Shown here piece by piece: positions 17,902-25,651 of a DNA stretch of 64,000 nucleotides (its first letter is position 1; each line of letters opens with the position of its first letter). The stretch lies in the NCBI RefSeq assembly GCF_040026395.1, contig NZ_CP157278.1, positions 1,736,001 to 1,800,000 of the forward strand. Reading direction: 5' to 3'. The translations under genes and the position numbers were made by a program. The stretch is from Pedobacter lusitanus. GTDB taxonomy: Bacteria > Bacteroidota > Bacteroidia > Sphingobacteriales > Sphingobacteriaceae. Under the pieces are notes generated by a model. That model was given only the letters and a program-made list of their open reading frames with translations, ran no database searches and was not told where the DNA came from.

Positions 17902-18228
17902 ATGATCACCATAACAGATAAAGCGAAGAGCAAAATTGATAACTTAATGCAGGAATCTCAAATGGATACTACTTACTTTTTACGTGTTTCAGTAAAAGGC
18001 GGAGGATGTTCAGGTTTATCCTACAATTTAGATTTCGATAATGAGGAGAAAACAGGAGATCAGTTTTTTGAAGATAAAGGAATCCGCATTGCACTGGATA
18101 TGAAATCATTTTTATATCTGGCCGGTACAGAGCTTGACTTCACAGATGGAATAAACGGGAAAGGATTTAACTTCAATAATCCTAATGCGAGCCGCACATG
18201 TGGCTGCGGAGAAAGTTTCTCAGTTTAA
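17902..18228 (+). CDS. iscA: A-type iron-sulfur carrier (IscA/ErpA family)
   Basis: 108 aa with the three conserved cysteines: GGGCSGLSYNLDF and the C-terminal RTCGCGESFSV. A-type carriers accept clusters or iron from IscU and pass them to apoproteins. It ends the isc set and is followed at once by a strong terminator. IscA, ErpA and SufA cannot be separated from sequence alone; the name follows context. Confidence 0.93.
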   Translation: MITITDKAKSKIDNLMQESQMDTTYFLRVSVKGGGCSGLSYNLDFDNEEKTGDQFFEDKGIRIALDMKSFLYLAGTELDFTDGINGKGFNFNNPNASRTCGCGESFSV

Positions 18229-18246
18229 AACCTGATTATAATAATT

Positions 18247-18275
18247 AAAAAGGGCACTTTATCGTGCCCTTTTTT
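18247..18275 (+). terminator. Intrinsic terminator of the isc operon
   Basis: AAAAAGGGCAC (18247-18257), loop TTTATC, GTGCCCTTTTT (18264-18274), continuing in T. Confidence 0.92.
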
Positions 18276-18420
18276 CATTTAAAATCTGTTCAGCTTTACT
18301 GAATTCAGTTCAAAAATTCTCCTGTCGGGCCTAACATTTCGTTTCTTGCTTTGTTTATAGACATACGTATTGTGTTTTTAATGTAAAAAACTTTATTATT
18401 GCCCTCGCAAAAAAAATAAT

Positions 18421-20334
18421 ATGGTCTCATTTAACGAATCTTCTACTGTTCCCAGCTTATTGAGAAACGTAGTAGAAAACATTCACAAACCCGAAGAAAC
18501 ATTCCTGATCCACAAAAAAAATAACGAGTGGGAGAATATTTCCTTTAAGCAAACCCTTGATCAAGCTGATGCAGTAGCATCATTTTTCCTGTCAAAGGGT
18601 ATAGTTAAAGGAGACAGAATGGGTTTGATGATTGAGAACGGACCAGATTATGTCTATTATGATCAGGGCATTCAGCAAATTGGCGCAATCAATGTATCTA
18701 TTTACCCTACCCTTTCAGAACAGGAAGTAGAATATATCATTAATGATTCCGGTATAAAATCACTGCTGATCGGTAATCCTTTTCTTTATAAAAAGATATT
18801 GAAGATAGCTGATAACTGCAGACACCTGCAATATATCATTCCTGCTTTTGCAGAATATAGTAAAACCACTGTTCCTGAAGATCTGGACAAAACAATTATC
18901 AGCTTTGAAGAAGTTTTAAAACAGGGAAAGGAACTGGTTACAACTTATCAGCTTAAAATCAGGGAAGCGAGAGCCATTTTACGTCCTTCAGACATTTCTT
19001 CCTTAATCTATACATCCGGTACTACCGGAACACCTAAAGGAGTAATGCTTTCGCACAGTAACTTCGTGGAAAATGTAAAAGTATGTCTTCAGCAAATCCC
19101 TATTATTGACGAAACTGATGTATTCTTATCATTTCTTCCACTCTCACATGTTTTTGAAAGAACAGCCACTTACCATGTATGTTGTGCGCAGGGCTGTAAA
19201 ATTGCCTATGCACAAAGCCTGGAACTGCTGGCAAAAAACATGGCCGAGATCAGACCAACAGTGATGAGCTGTGTGCCCCGTTTATTAGAACGTATTCACG
19301 ACAAAGCCATTAAAAGTGGCACAGCCGAAGGCGGGTTAAAAGCTAAAATATTCATGTGGGCACTTGAAACAGGTCAGAATTACCGTCAAAAGAAAGAAGC
19401 CGGAAAAACACCAGGCATACTGTTGTCAGTAGAAAAGAAAATTGCTGAGAAACTGGTATTCAGTAAAATCAAAGAAAAAACCGGTGGAAGATTAAAATTC
19501 ATGATTTCAGGAGGTGCAGCCCTTCCTAAAAATGTTGGTGAATTCTTCGGTAACCTTGGCATTAAAATTCTTGAAGGATTTGGACTGACAGAAACATCAC
19601 CTGTGATGGCTGTAACAGAATATGACCGACAGGTTTACGGAACAGTAGGCAGAATCATTCCAGGTATAGAAGTAGCCATACAGGATATCGAGACCAAAGC
19701 AATGATCAGCATTCAGACCCACGAATCATTCAATCCGGATTTTGAATGTGCTGAAGGAGAAATCATTGTTCGCGGTCACTGTGTGATGCAGGGATATTTC
19801 AATAAACCAGCCGAAACTGCAGAAGCAATAGACAAAAACAACTGGTTCCATACCGGAGATATAGGCCGTTTTTATAAAGGTAATCTTCAGATTACTGATC
19901 GTTTGAAAAACATGATCGTCAATGCTTACGGAAAAAACGTTTACCCTACACCAGTAGAAAACATCTATCTGAAAAGTCTTAAAATAGATTCCCTGTTTTT
20001 AATTGGCGATAAAAGAGAATACCTTACTGCCATTATTATTCCAAACAGAGAAAGTCTGCAGGAAAAATTCAACTTGCCTGATGCCTTCTTCCTGCAACCC
20101 GAGATCTTTATCAATGAACCGGAGATCATCGAATGGATCGGTCAGGATATCAGAAAACTATCAAACGAGTTATCCAAGTTTGAACGCATCAAGAATTTCA
20201 GGGTAAAAAGAAATCCTTTCAGCATTGATGAGGGAGAGATCACTCCTACTATGAAAATAAAGCGTAAAGTAGTTGAAAAGATCTATGCCGAAGCCATCAA
20301 TGAACTTTACACAGAATCAGTTGACGCAGACTAG
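18421..20334 (+). CDS. Long-chain acyl-CoA synthetase
   Basis: 637 aa, full-length AMP-forming ligase that activates long-chain fatty acids to acyl-CoA. The ATP/AMP signature is YTSGTTGTPKGVMLSH; further motifs are FLPLSHVFERT, EGFGLTETSPV and WFHTGDIG, then DRLKNMIVNAYGKNVYPTPVEN with the C-terminal lysine region EGEITPTMKIKRKVVEK. It resembles the FadD15/long-chain group. No signal peptide. It precedes lysS on the same strand but lysS appears to have its own -7 box. Confidence 0.93.
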   Translation: MVSFNESSTVPSLLRNVVENIHKPEETFLIHKKNNEWENISFKQTLDQADAVASFFLSKGIVKGDRMGLMIENGPDYVYYDQGIQQIGAINVSIYPTLSEQEVEYIINDSGIKSLLIGNPFLYKKILKIADNCRHLQYIIPAFAEYSKTTVPEDLDKTIISFEEVLKQGKELVTTYQLKIREARAILRPSDISSLIYTSGTTGTPKGVMLSHSNFVENVKVCLQQIPIIDETDVFLSFLPLSHVFERTATYHVCCAQGCKIAYAQSLELLAKNMAEIRPTVMSCVPRLLERIHDKAIKSGTAEGGLKAKIFMWALETGQNYRQKKEAGKTPGILLSVEKKIAEKLVFSKIKEKTGGRLKFMISGGAALPKNVGEFFGNLGIKILEGFGLTETSPVMAVTEYDRQVYGTVGRIIPGIEVAIQDIETKAMISIQTHESFNPDFECAEGEIIVRGHCVMQGYFNKPAETAEAIDKNNWFHTGDIGRFYKGNLQITDRLKNMIVNAYGKNVYPTPVENIYLKSLKIDSLFLIGDKREYLTAIIIPNRESLQEKFNLPDAFFLQPEIFINEPEIIEWIGQDIRKLSNELSKFERIKNFRVKRNPFSIDEGEITPTMKIKRKVVEKIYAEAINELYTESVDAD

Positions 20335-20366
20335 AAATTAGCTAAAAATAAAAGGCTCTAATTTAC

Positions 20367-20374
20367 TATTTTTG
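20367..20374 (+). promoter_or_regulatory. -7 box for lysS
   Basis: TATTTTTG matches TAnnTTTG and precedes the lysS ATG by 77 nt. Confidence 0.4.
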
Positions 20375-20451
20375 CAGGGCGATTGAGCGCAGGCGTTCAA
20401 ATCACCAGCAAAACAGAGCTTATCCGGCAAAAGCCGAATATAATAACATTT

Positions 20452-22173
20452 ATGAGTACAGGATTATCAGAATTAGAAATATTGCGCAGAAATGCGTTAA
20501 GCCAGTTACGTGAACTGGGAATTGATCCTTATCCACCTGAAGGATATGAGATTAATACAAATGCAGCCGATATACTGGCAAATTACGAAAATAATAAGGA
20601 TGCCTATCAGCAGGTAAGTTTTGCCGGCAGAATCATGACCCGTCGTATTATGGGTAGTGCTGCTTTTGTAGAAATACAGGATGCTTCGGGACGTATCCAG
20701 GTTTATTTAAAGAGAGACGAACTTTGTCCTGATGAGGATAAAACACTTTACAATACAGTTTTCAAAAAGCTGCTTGATTTAGGTGATTTTATCGGTATTA
20801 AAGGCTATGTATTTACTACTCAGACCGGCGAAATATCAGTACACGTTACTGAATTTAAATTATTATCAAAATCACTAAAACCTCTTCCAATCGTTAAACG
20901 CGATGAAGACGGGAATATCTTTGATGGTTTTACTGATCCTGAATTAAGATATAGACAACGTTATGTAGATCTTACCGTAAATCCGGACTTTAAACAGATC
21001 TTCATAACCCGCTCTAAGGTAATCAATACCATGAGAGCATACTTTGATCAGCAAGGCTGGATGGAAGTGGAAACACCTATCCTGCAAGCGATTCATGGCG
21101 GAGCAGCCGCACGTCCTTTTGAGACGCATCACAATACATTAGATATGCCTCTATATCTGAGGATTGCAAACGAGCTGTATTTAAAAAGACTGATCGTTGC
21201 TGGTTTTGATGGTGTATATGAATTCGGTAAAATGTTCAGAAATGAAGGTATGGACCGTACACATAACCCGGAATTCACCTCAATGGAAATCTATGTAGCT
21301 TACAAAGATTATATCTGGATGATGGGCATGGTAGAAGCCTGCCTGGAAAAAGTGGCTATAGCTACACATGGCTCACCAGTTGTCAAAGTTGGTGAACATG
21401 AGATTAACTTTGCAGGGCCATACGAGAAACTGACTATGTATGAATCTATTCAGAAATATACAGGGATTGATGTTTCGGCAATGACCGAAGATCAGCTTAA
21501 AGAGACTTGTAAAAGTCTGAATATAGAAACTGACCCTACTATGGGCCGTGGAAAACTGGTTGATGAAATATTCAGTGAAAAAGTAGAAGCTAATTTAATC
21601 CAGCCTACCTACATCACTGATTACCCGATAGAGATGACTCCGCTTGCTAAAAAACACCGTAGTTCAGCAGGTCTGGTAGAGCGTTTCGAGCTTTTTGTTA
21701 TGGGTAAAGAAATTGGAAATGCCTATACAGAGCTGAATGACCCTATCGATCAGAAAGAACGTTTTGAAGATCAGTTAAAACTGGCTGCAAGAGGTGATGA
21801 TGAAGCTATGGCAATGGATGATGATTTTATTCGTGCATTAGAATATGGTATGCCTCCTACTTCCGGCTTAGGTATTGGGATTGACCGTCTGGTAATGCTG
21901 ATGACCAATCAGTCTACTATTCAGGAAGTACTTTTCTTCCCTCAGATGAGACCGGAGAAAAAAGCCAGGGTAACCACCGACGAAGATTTCGTAAACGCTG
22001 GTATCCCTGCCCAGTGGGTTCAGGTAATCAGAAAAATGGGTTTCAATACAGTAGAAGAACTTTCAGGAGCTAATGCAAACAAGGTATTTAATGATTTAGG
22101 CGGAATGCGTAAAAAGTTAAAACTGGAGCTGGCTATGCCTACAAAAGATGAGGTAACCGCCTGGTTCTCTTAA
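20452..22173 (+). CDS. lysS: Lysyl-tRNA synthetase, class II
   Basis: 573 aa from ATG 20452; residues encoded upstream to a TTG at 20383 have no LysRS character and are left out. N-terminal OB-fold anticodon-binding domain (VSFAGRIMTRRIMGSAAFVEIQD), then a class II catalytic core with motif 2 FRNEGMDRTHNPEFTSMEIY and motif 3 GLGIGIDRLVML. A C-terminal extension of about 70 residues after the core (ARVTTDEDFVNAGIP ... KDEVTAWFS) looks like a helix-hairpin-helix tail seen in Bacteroidota LysRS. Charges tRNA-Lys. Confidence 0.95.
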   Translation: MSTGLSELEILRRNALSQLRELGIDPYPPEGYEINTNAADILANYENNKDAYQQVSFAGRIMTRRIMGSAAFVEIQDASGRIQVYLKRDELCPDEDKTLYNTVFKKLLDLGDFIGIKGYVFTTQTGEISVHVTEFKLLSKSLKPLPIVKRDEDGNIFDGFTDPELRYRQRYVDLTVNPDFKQIFITRSKVINTMRAYFDQQGWMEVETPILQAIHGGAAARPFETHHNTLDMPLYLRIANELYLKRLIVAGFDGVYEFGKMFRNEGMDRTHNPEFTSMEIYVAYKDYIWMMGMVEACLEKVAIATHGSPVVKVGEHEINFAGPYEKLTMYESIQKYTGIDVSAMTEDQLKETCKSLNIETDPTMGRGKLVDEIFSEKVEANLIQPTYITDYPIEMTPLAKKHRSSAGLVERFELFVMGKEIGNAYTELNDPIDQKERFEDQLKLAARGDDEAMAMDDDFIRALEYGMPPTSGLGIGIDRLVMLMTNQSTIQEVLFFPQMRPEKKARVTTDEDFVNAGIPAQWVQVIRKMGFNTVEELSGANANKVFNDLGGMRKKLKLELAMPTKDEVTAWFS

Positions 22174-22193
22174 CATAATAATAACAAAAACTT

Positions 22194-22230
22194 AAAGGCC
22201 TGCTATGATAATTTATAGCAGGCCTTTTCT
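22194..22230 (+). terminator. Intrinsic terminator of lysS
   Basis: 13-bp stem AAAGGCCTGCTAT (22194-22206) with ATAGCAGGCCTTT (22215-22227), 8-nt loop, followed by T-rich DNA. Confidence 0.9.
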
Positions 22231-22259
22231 ATTTTTAACAAACAATAAAATTGAATGTT

Positions 22260-22472
22260 ATGAATAATTCAAGTCTTGAGATAACTGAAAACGAATACTG
22301 CATAAAATTAAGTAAAGATGCCTTTGATCTGTCCCTGATTCGTCAGCTTATCAAAAGAATTCAATCTGAACAATTGTTTTTTAGCAGAAAAAAAGAATAC
22401 ATGGAAGATGATATAATCAGCCGTGGAACACTGGGTAGTATTGAAAATTTTGACAGCCTTTGTGATAAATAA
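22260..22472 (+). CDS. Small hypothetical protein
   Basis: 70 aa from ATG 22260. It has a short beta-like start (EITENEYCIKLSKDAFD) and a basic amphipathic middle (LSLIRQLIKRIQSEQLFFSRKKEY) with an acidic end. No signal peptide or membrane segment. It is flanked by terminators on both sides, so it is a separate transcription unit. The size and charge pattern recall small DNA-binding or antitoxin-like proteins, but no partner gene is adjacent and I do not assign a function. Confidence 0.65.
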   Translation: MNNSSLEITENEYCIKLSKDAFDLSLIRQLIKRIQSEQLFFSRKKEYMEDDIISRGTLGSIENFDSLCDK

Positions 22473-22500
22473 AAAAAGCCACATGACGTGGCTTTTTTTT
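22471..22500. terminator. Bidirectional terminator
   Basis: AAAAAAAGCCAC (22471-22482) pairs with GTGGCTTTTTTT (22488-22499) around ATGAC. A-rich and T-rich arms serve both the small plus-strand gene and the convergent minus-strand gene. Confidence 0.88.
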
Positions 22501-22526
22501 ATAATGATATATTAATTCTTTATTAA

Positions 22527-23066
22527 CTACCTGTATCTTACCTGTTGTTGCTTGTCCAGCATTCCTAATTGATCTTTCATTTGTTTGATCTGATCAGCAA
22601 GTAATTTGTTCTTATCTGCCTTCTTAGCTTCTGTCAGATACATCTGAGCTTCTCTTTTATTACGTTTACCCATTGAAATACCAGCTAAACTTAATTTCGC
22701 CAATGCGATGTTATGGTCCATCTGCATACCCAGAGCCAAAGCTTTCTTGAAATATTTTTCAGATTGCATTGGTGCTTTTCTGGATTCTATCAAACCAATT
22801 AACAATTGATAATAACCATGCTGAGGTCTGATCAGCTGAGTTTCATAATTTGTAATTCTATTTAAATAACGCTCAGCTTTAGGCATATCGTCTTTACGTA
22901 AAAACCATTGTGCAAGCAGCATATTCTCATTGTAGAAGAAAGTTGCTACGATTAATATACTAATCAATACAGCTAAAATCCCCCATCCCCAAAAACCGAA
23001 AATCATCAGTGCTACCGCACCTCCCAGTACCACAAAAGCTGCGATAAGTCTTACTATGTTTGGCAT
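22527..23066 (-). CDS. Two-TM protein with TPR-like cytoplasmic part
   Basis: 179 aa. Two close membrane segments occupy residues about 5-47 (IVRLIAAFVVLGGAVALMIFG, WGILAVLISILIVATFFY). The rest is helical with TPR-like pairs (AQWFLRKDDMPKAERYLNRI, QSEKYFKKALALGMQMDH, REAQMYLTEAKKAD). Such proteins may scaffold complexes at the inner membrane, but no specific function is known to me. Alone between convergent and divergent neighbours. Confidence 0.75.
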   Translation of the reverse strand: MPNIVRLIAAFVVLGGAVALMIFGFWGWGILAVLISILIVATFFYNENMLLAQWFLRKDDMPKAERYLNRITNYETQLIRPQHGYYQLLIGLIESRKAPMQSEKYFKKALALGMQMDHNIALAKLSLAGISMGKRNKREAQMYLTEAKKADKNKLLADQIKQMKDQLGMLDKQQQVRYR

Positions 23067-23153
23067 ATCTATTTTTAATTATTTCGTGCAAATATCGTGT
23101 TTATATACCAAAAATCAGATAAGCATAAAAAATATTTATCTCATTCTGATGCT

Positions 23154-23161
23154 TATCTTTG
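23154..23161 (+). promoter_or_regulatory. -7 box upstream of the thioredoxin-like/ung pair
   Basis: TATCTTTG matches TAnnTTTG; it would give a leader of about 75 nt. No -33 TTTG at the usual spacing. Confidence 0.35.
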
Positions 23162-23242
23162 TCACAGCCTGTTCCGGATAGCTTTGGAAAACCAGACAGC
23201 TGATACAGGTAAGAGAAATATTTATAATTAAATTGCAATAAG

Positions 23243-23659
23243 ATGATGTCCGATAAATCCGGCCGTGAGAAATTAATGGAATCTCCGGAGATGAAAGAGA
23301 AGTATACTACAGAATATACTGTTTATCAGCCCGATTTTACAGCTGTACAAAATCTGAAATCACTGCTTGCAGATAAAGAAGTAATCATTGTACTGGGTAC
23401 CTGGTGTTCAGACAGCAGATTACATGTGCCCCATTTCTACAAAATACTGGATCAGACAGGCATAGCAGAGAATGCTGTTACCCTGATTTTTGTGGATGAA
23501 TCAAAACAAGTAATGGGAGGCTTAACTGAAAACCTGAATATCGAAAAGGTTCCTACCTTTATGATCAGAAAAAATCAGAAAGAAATAGCTCGGATTACAG
23601 AGTCACCGCTGGTTACACTGGAACACGATATGGTTAAACTCTTGAATAAAAATAATTAA
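23243..23659 (+). CDS. Thioredoxin-fold protein with a single active-site Cys
   Basis: 138 aa, thioredoxin fold: VIIVLGTWCSDSRLHVPHF at the active site and a cis-Pro in IEKVPTFMIRKN. The usual second cysteine of CxxC is replaced (WCSDS), a pattern I associate with a Bacteroidota thioredoxin-like family, so classical disulfide reductase activity is unlikely. No signal peptide; cytoplasmic. It ends 3 nt before ung and is cotranscribed with it. ATG 23243 or the adjacent second Met could be the start. Confidence 0.82.
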   Translation: MMSDKSGREKLMESPEMKEKYTTEYTVYQPDFTAVQNLKSLLADKEVIIVLGTWCSDSRLHVPHFYKILDQTGIAENAVTLIFVDESKQVMGGLTENLNIEKVPTFMIRKNQKEIARITESPLVTLEHDMVKLLNKNN

Positions 23660-23662
23660 AAC

Positions 23663-24340
23663 ATGTCAGCAGCATTAGAACCAGGCTGGTTAAACGTCCT
23701 GGAACCTGAATTTGAAAAGGAATACATGAAAAACCTGAAAGCATTTCTGTTGCAGGAAAAAGAAACAGGTAAGACAGTATATCCTAAGGGAGCAGATATC
23801 TTTGCCGCCTTTAATCATACTCCTTTTGACAAAGTCGAAGTAGTCATTCTGGGTCAGGATCCCTATCACGGAGTAGGTCAGGCCCATGGTCTTTCTTTTT
23901 CTGTACAAAAAGGAGTGGCTACTCCCCCATCCTTAAAAAACATCTATAAGGAACTGGAGACAGACATTGAAGGATTTAAAACACCAAATCACGGTAACCT
24001 GACTCAATGGGCAGATGAAGGGGTTTTATTACTTAATGCATCACTGACAGTCAGAGCACATGAACCGGGATCCCATCAGGGTAAAGGCTGGGAAGCATTT
24101 ACAGACCAGGCGATCAGTCAGTTGTCAGAAAAAAAAGCGGGACTTATATTTTTATTATGGGGCAGATTTGCCCAGCAGAAAGCTATATTGATTGATGAGA
24201 AAAAACATACCGTTTTAAAGTCGGCTCACCCCTCACCTTTTTCCGCTTATACGGGATTTTTTGGCTGCAGGCATTTTTCCAGAACAAATGAAATTTTAAT
24301 TGCCGAAGGCAAAAAGCCAGTTAACTGGCAGATCAGCTGA
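23663..24340 (+). CDS. ung: Uracil-DNA glycosylase, family 1
   Basis: 225 aa. Removes uracil from DNA in base-excision repair. The catalytic Asp water-activating loop GQDPYHGVGQAHGLSFSV and the leucine loop HPSPFSAYTGFFGCRHFS with its His are intact, as is LLNASLTVR. The last codons and stop lie inside a 34-bp perfect palindrome that serves as the terminator. Confidence 0.96.
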   Translation: MSAALEPGWLNVLEPEFEKEYMKNLKAFLLQEKETGKTVYPKGADIFAAFNHTPFDKVEVVILGQDPYHGVGQAHGLSFSVQKGVATPPSLKNIYKELETDIEGFKTPNHGNLTQWADEGVLLLNASLTVRAHEPGSHQGKGWEAFTDQAISQLSEKKAGLIFLLWGRFAQQKAILIDEKKHTVLKSAHPSPFSAYTGFFGCRHFSRTNEILIAEGKKPVNWQIS

Positions 24341-24353
24341 TCTGCCAGTTAAC
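24320..24353. terminator. 34-bp perfect palindrome, shared terminator of ung and the Lrp gene
   Basis: GTTAACTGGCAGATCAG followed directly by its reverse complement, with no spacer (centre between 24336 and 24337). It includes the ung stop codon and stops 5 bp short of the Lrp-family stop codon. As RNA it forms a long hairpin on either strand. Confidence 0.7.
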
Positions 24354-24357
24354 CCTT

Positions 24358-24828
24358 TTAGTATTCCAATGGAACAATTGGTTCTTTCTTGGTCGTTGAC
24401 ATAATCATCATAGTCTGAAAAGTTTTGACTACACTGATTTTACTGATTTTATCCATAATCAGGCGTTCATAAGCTTTAATATCACTTACATATACTTTTA
24501 AAAGAAAATCTGCCTGTCCTGTCACGTGGTGACATTCGGTAATTTCTTTTATCTGATTCACCTCATCAAGAAAAATCTGAATCGTATTATTTTTATGAAA
24601 ATCCAATTGTACCTGGATAAAGGTTTTGATTCCCAAACCTAGTTTTTCTTCATCTACCAGTGCGTGGTAACTCTTAATGAAACCGGACATCTCCAGTTTT
24701 CTTACTCTTTCCAGTGTAGGTGCAGGAGACAAACCTATTTCCTGTGATAAAAGCAAATTGGTTATTCTGCCGTTTTCCTGTAAAAGTTTAAGTATTTTAA
24801 AATCTATCTTATCTAATTCTGCTGCCAT
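24358..24828 (-). CDS. Lrp/AsnC-family transcriptional regulator
   Basis: 156 aa. N-terminal winged HTH (LDKIDFKILKLLQENGRITNLLLSQEIGLSPAPTLERVRKLE) and C-terminal RAM ligand domain (KTFIQVQLDFHKNNTIQIF ... VTGQADFLLKVYVSDIKAYERL). Typical one-domain-pair length. Lrp-type proteins sense amino acids or other small molecules; the effector here is unknown. Divergent from the MntR-like gene. A good promoter (TTTG-N21-TACCTTTG) lies directly upstream. Confidence 0.93.
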   Translation of the reverse strand: MAAELDKIDFKILKLLQENGRITNLLLSQEIGLSPAPTLERVRKLEMSGFIKSYHALVDEEKLGLGIKTFIQVQLDFHKNNTIQIFLDEVNQIKEITECHHVTGQADFLLKVYVSDIKAYERLIMDKISKISVVKTFQTMMIMSTTKKEPIVPLEY

Positions 24829-24845
24829 TTTTCCGATCTTGAATC

Positions 24846-24878
24846 CAAAGGTAGAATAAGAACACCTTATTTACCAAA
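24846..24878 (-). promoter_or_regulatory. Promoter of the Lrp-family gene
   Basis: Minus strand TTTG (24878-24875), 21-nt spacer, TACCTTTG (24853-24846): a close match to the Bacteroidota TTTG/TAnnTTTG consensus. The predicted leader is only about 10 nt. Confidence 0.65.
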
Positions 24879-24927
24879 TTTAATTCTAAAAATAAACATA
24901 AAAATTATGCATTATTCTATTAAAAAT

Positions 24928-24945
24928 TTTTAGATTTATCTAAAA
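24928..24945. promoter_or_regulatory. Palindromic operator, probable MntR/DtxR-type box
   Basis: TTTTAGAT-TT-ATCTAAAA, perfect 8-bp arms with a 2-nt spacer, 19 nt upstream of the DtxR-family regulator gene. Size, symmetry and the TTTxG/CxAAA-like form suit a DtxR/MntR dimer site, suggesting manganese- or iron-dependent autoregulation of regulator and transporter. Confidence 0.7.
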
Positions 24946-24964
24946 CTATTATTAGGTCAATATA

Positions 24965-25621
24965 ATGCACTCATTTACCGAAGAAAATTATCTTAAAGTC
25001 ATCTATCATTTGTCTCAGGCAGATACCGGTACAGTACAAACCAACGCCATAGCTCATGGAATGAATACCAAAGCTGCTTCAGTAACAGACATGCTTAAAA
25101 AGCTATCAGACAAGGAATTAATTGATTACATCAAGTACCAGGGGGTAACATTAACTGAAAAAGGAAAAGCCGCTGCGATCAAAGTGATCAGGAAACACAG
25201 ACTCTGGGAAGTGTTTCTCGTTGAAAAGCTGAAATTCAAATGGGATGAGGTTCATGATATTGCAGAAGAGCTGGAACATATTAATTCAGCCATACTGGTT
25301 GAACGTTTAGATGATTTTCTGGGTTTTCCAAAAAGAGATCCCCACGGTGACCCTATTCCTGATCAGGATGGAAATTTCGAATACTTTGAAAACATACATC
25401 TTCATGAAATGGAAAACGGAAAAAGCGGGATTATTGTTGGTGTAAGTGAACACACCTCTCCATTTTTAATCCATCTTGAAAAACTGGGGTTAACTATAGG
25501 TGTTCTTGTCCAGGTAATCGGAGTCACAGATTACGACGGTTCAGTAGAACTCCAGGTGAATAACCAGAAAATTAACGTAAGTAAAAAAGTAGCACAGCAT
25601 ATCCTGCTCAAATTAGCCTGA
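24965..25621 (+). CDS. mntR: DtxR/MntR-family metal-dependent regulator
   Basis: 218 aa with the three-part DtxR layout: winged HTH (FTEENYLKVIYHLSQADTG, MNTKAASVTDMLKKL), metal-binding dimerisation domain (RKHRLWEVFLVEKL, DEVHDIAEELEHINS, DFLGFPKRDPHGDPIP) and a C-terminal FeoA/SH3-like domain. Likely metal ligands are the EVHDIAEELEH Glu/His residues. It is followed after 30 nt by an Nramp transporter and preceded by a palindromic operator, so it probably represses mntH in response to Mn(II); Fe(II) is the alternative. Confidence 0.9.
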   Translation: MHSFTEENYLKVIYHLSQADTGTVQTNAIAHGMNTKAASVTDMLKKLSDKELIDYIKYQGVTLTEKGKAAAIKVIRKHRLWEVFLVEKLKFKWDEVHDIAEELEHINSAILVERLDDFLGFPKRDPHGDPIPDQDGNFEYFENIHLHEMENGKSGIIVGVSEHTSPFLIHLEKLGLTIGVLVQVIGVTDYDGSVELQVNNQKINVSKKVAQHILLKLA

Positions 25622-25651
25622 GAAGAGTCAATAATTTATTTTTTTTAACTA

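Noticed and set aside
23243..23659. Thioredoxin-like protein as a broken gene because the second active-site Cys is missing
   Set aside because: The frame is full length and WCxDS is, as far as I recall, a normal variant in Bacteroidota proteins of this type.
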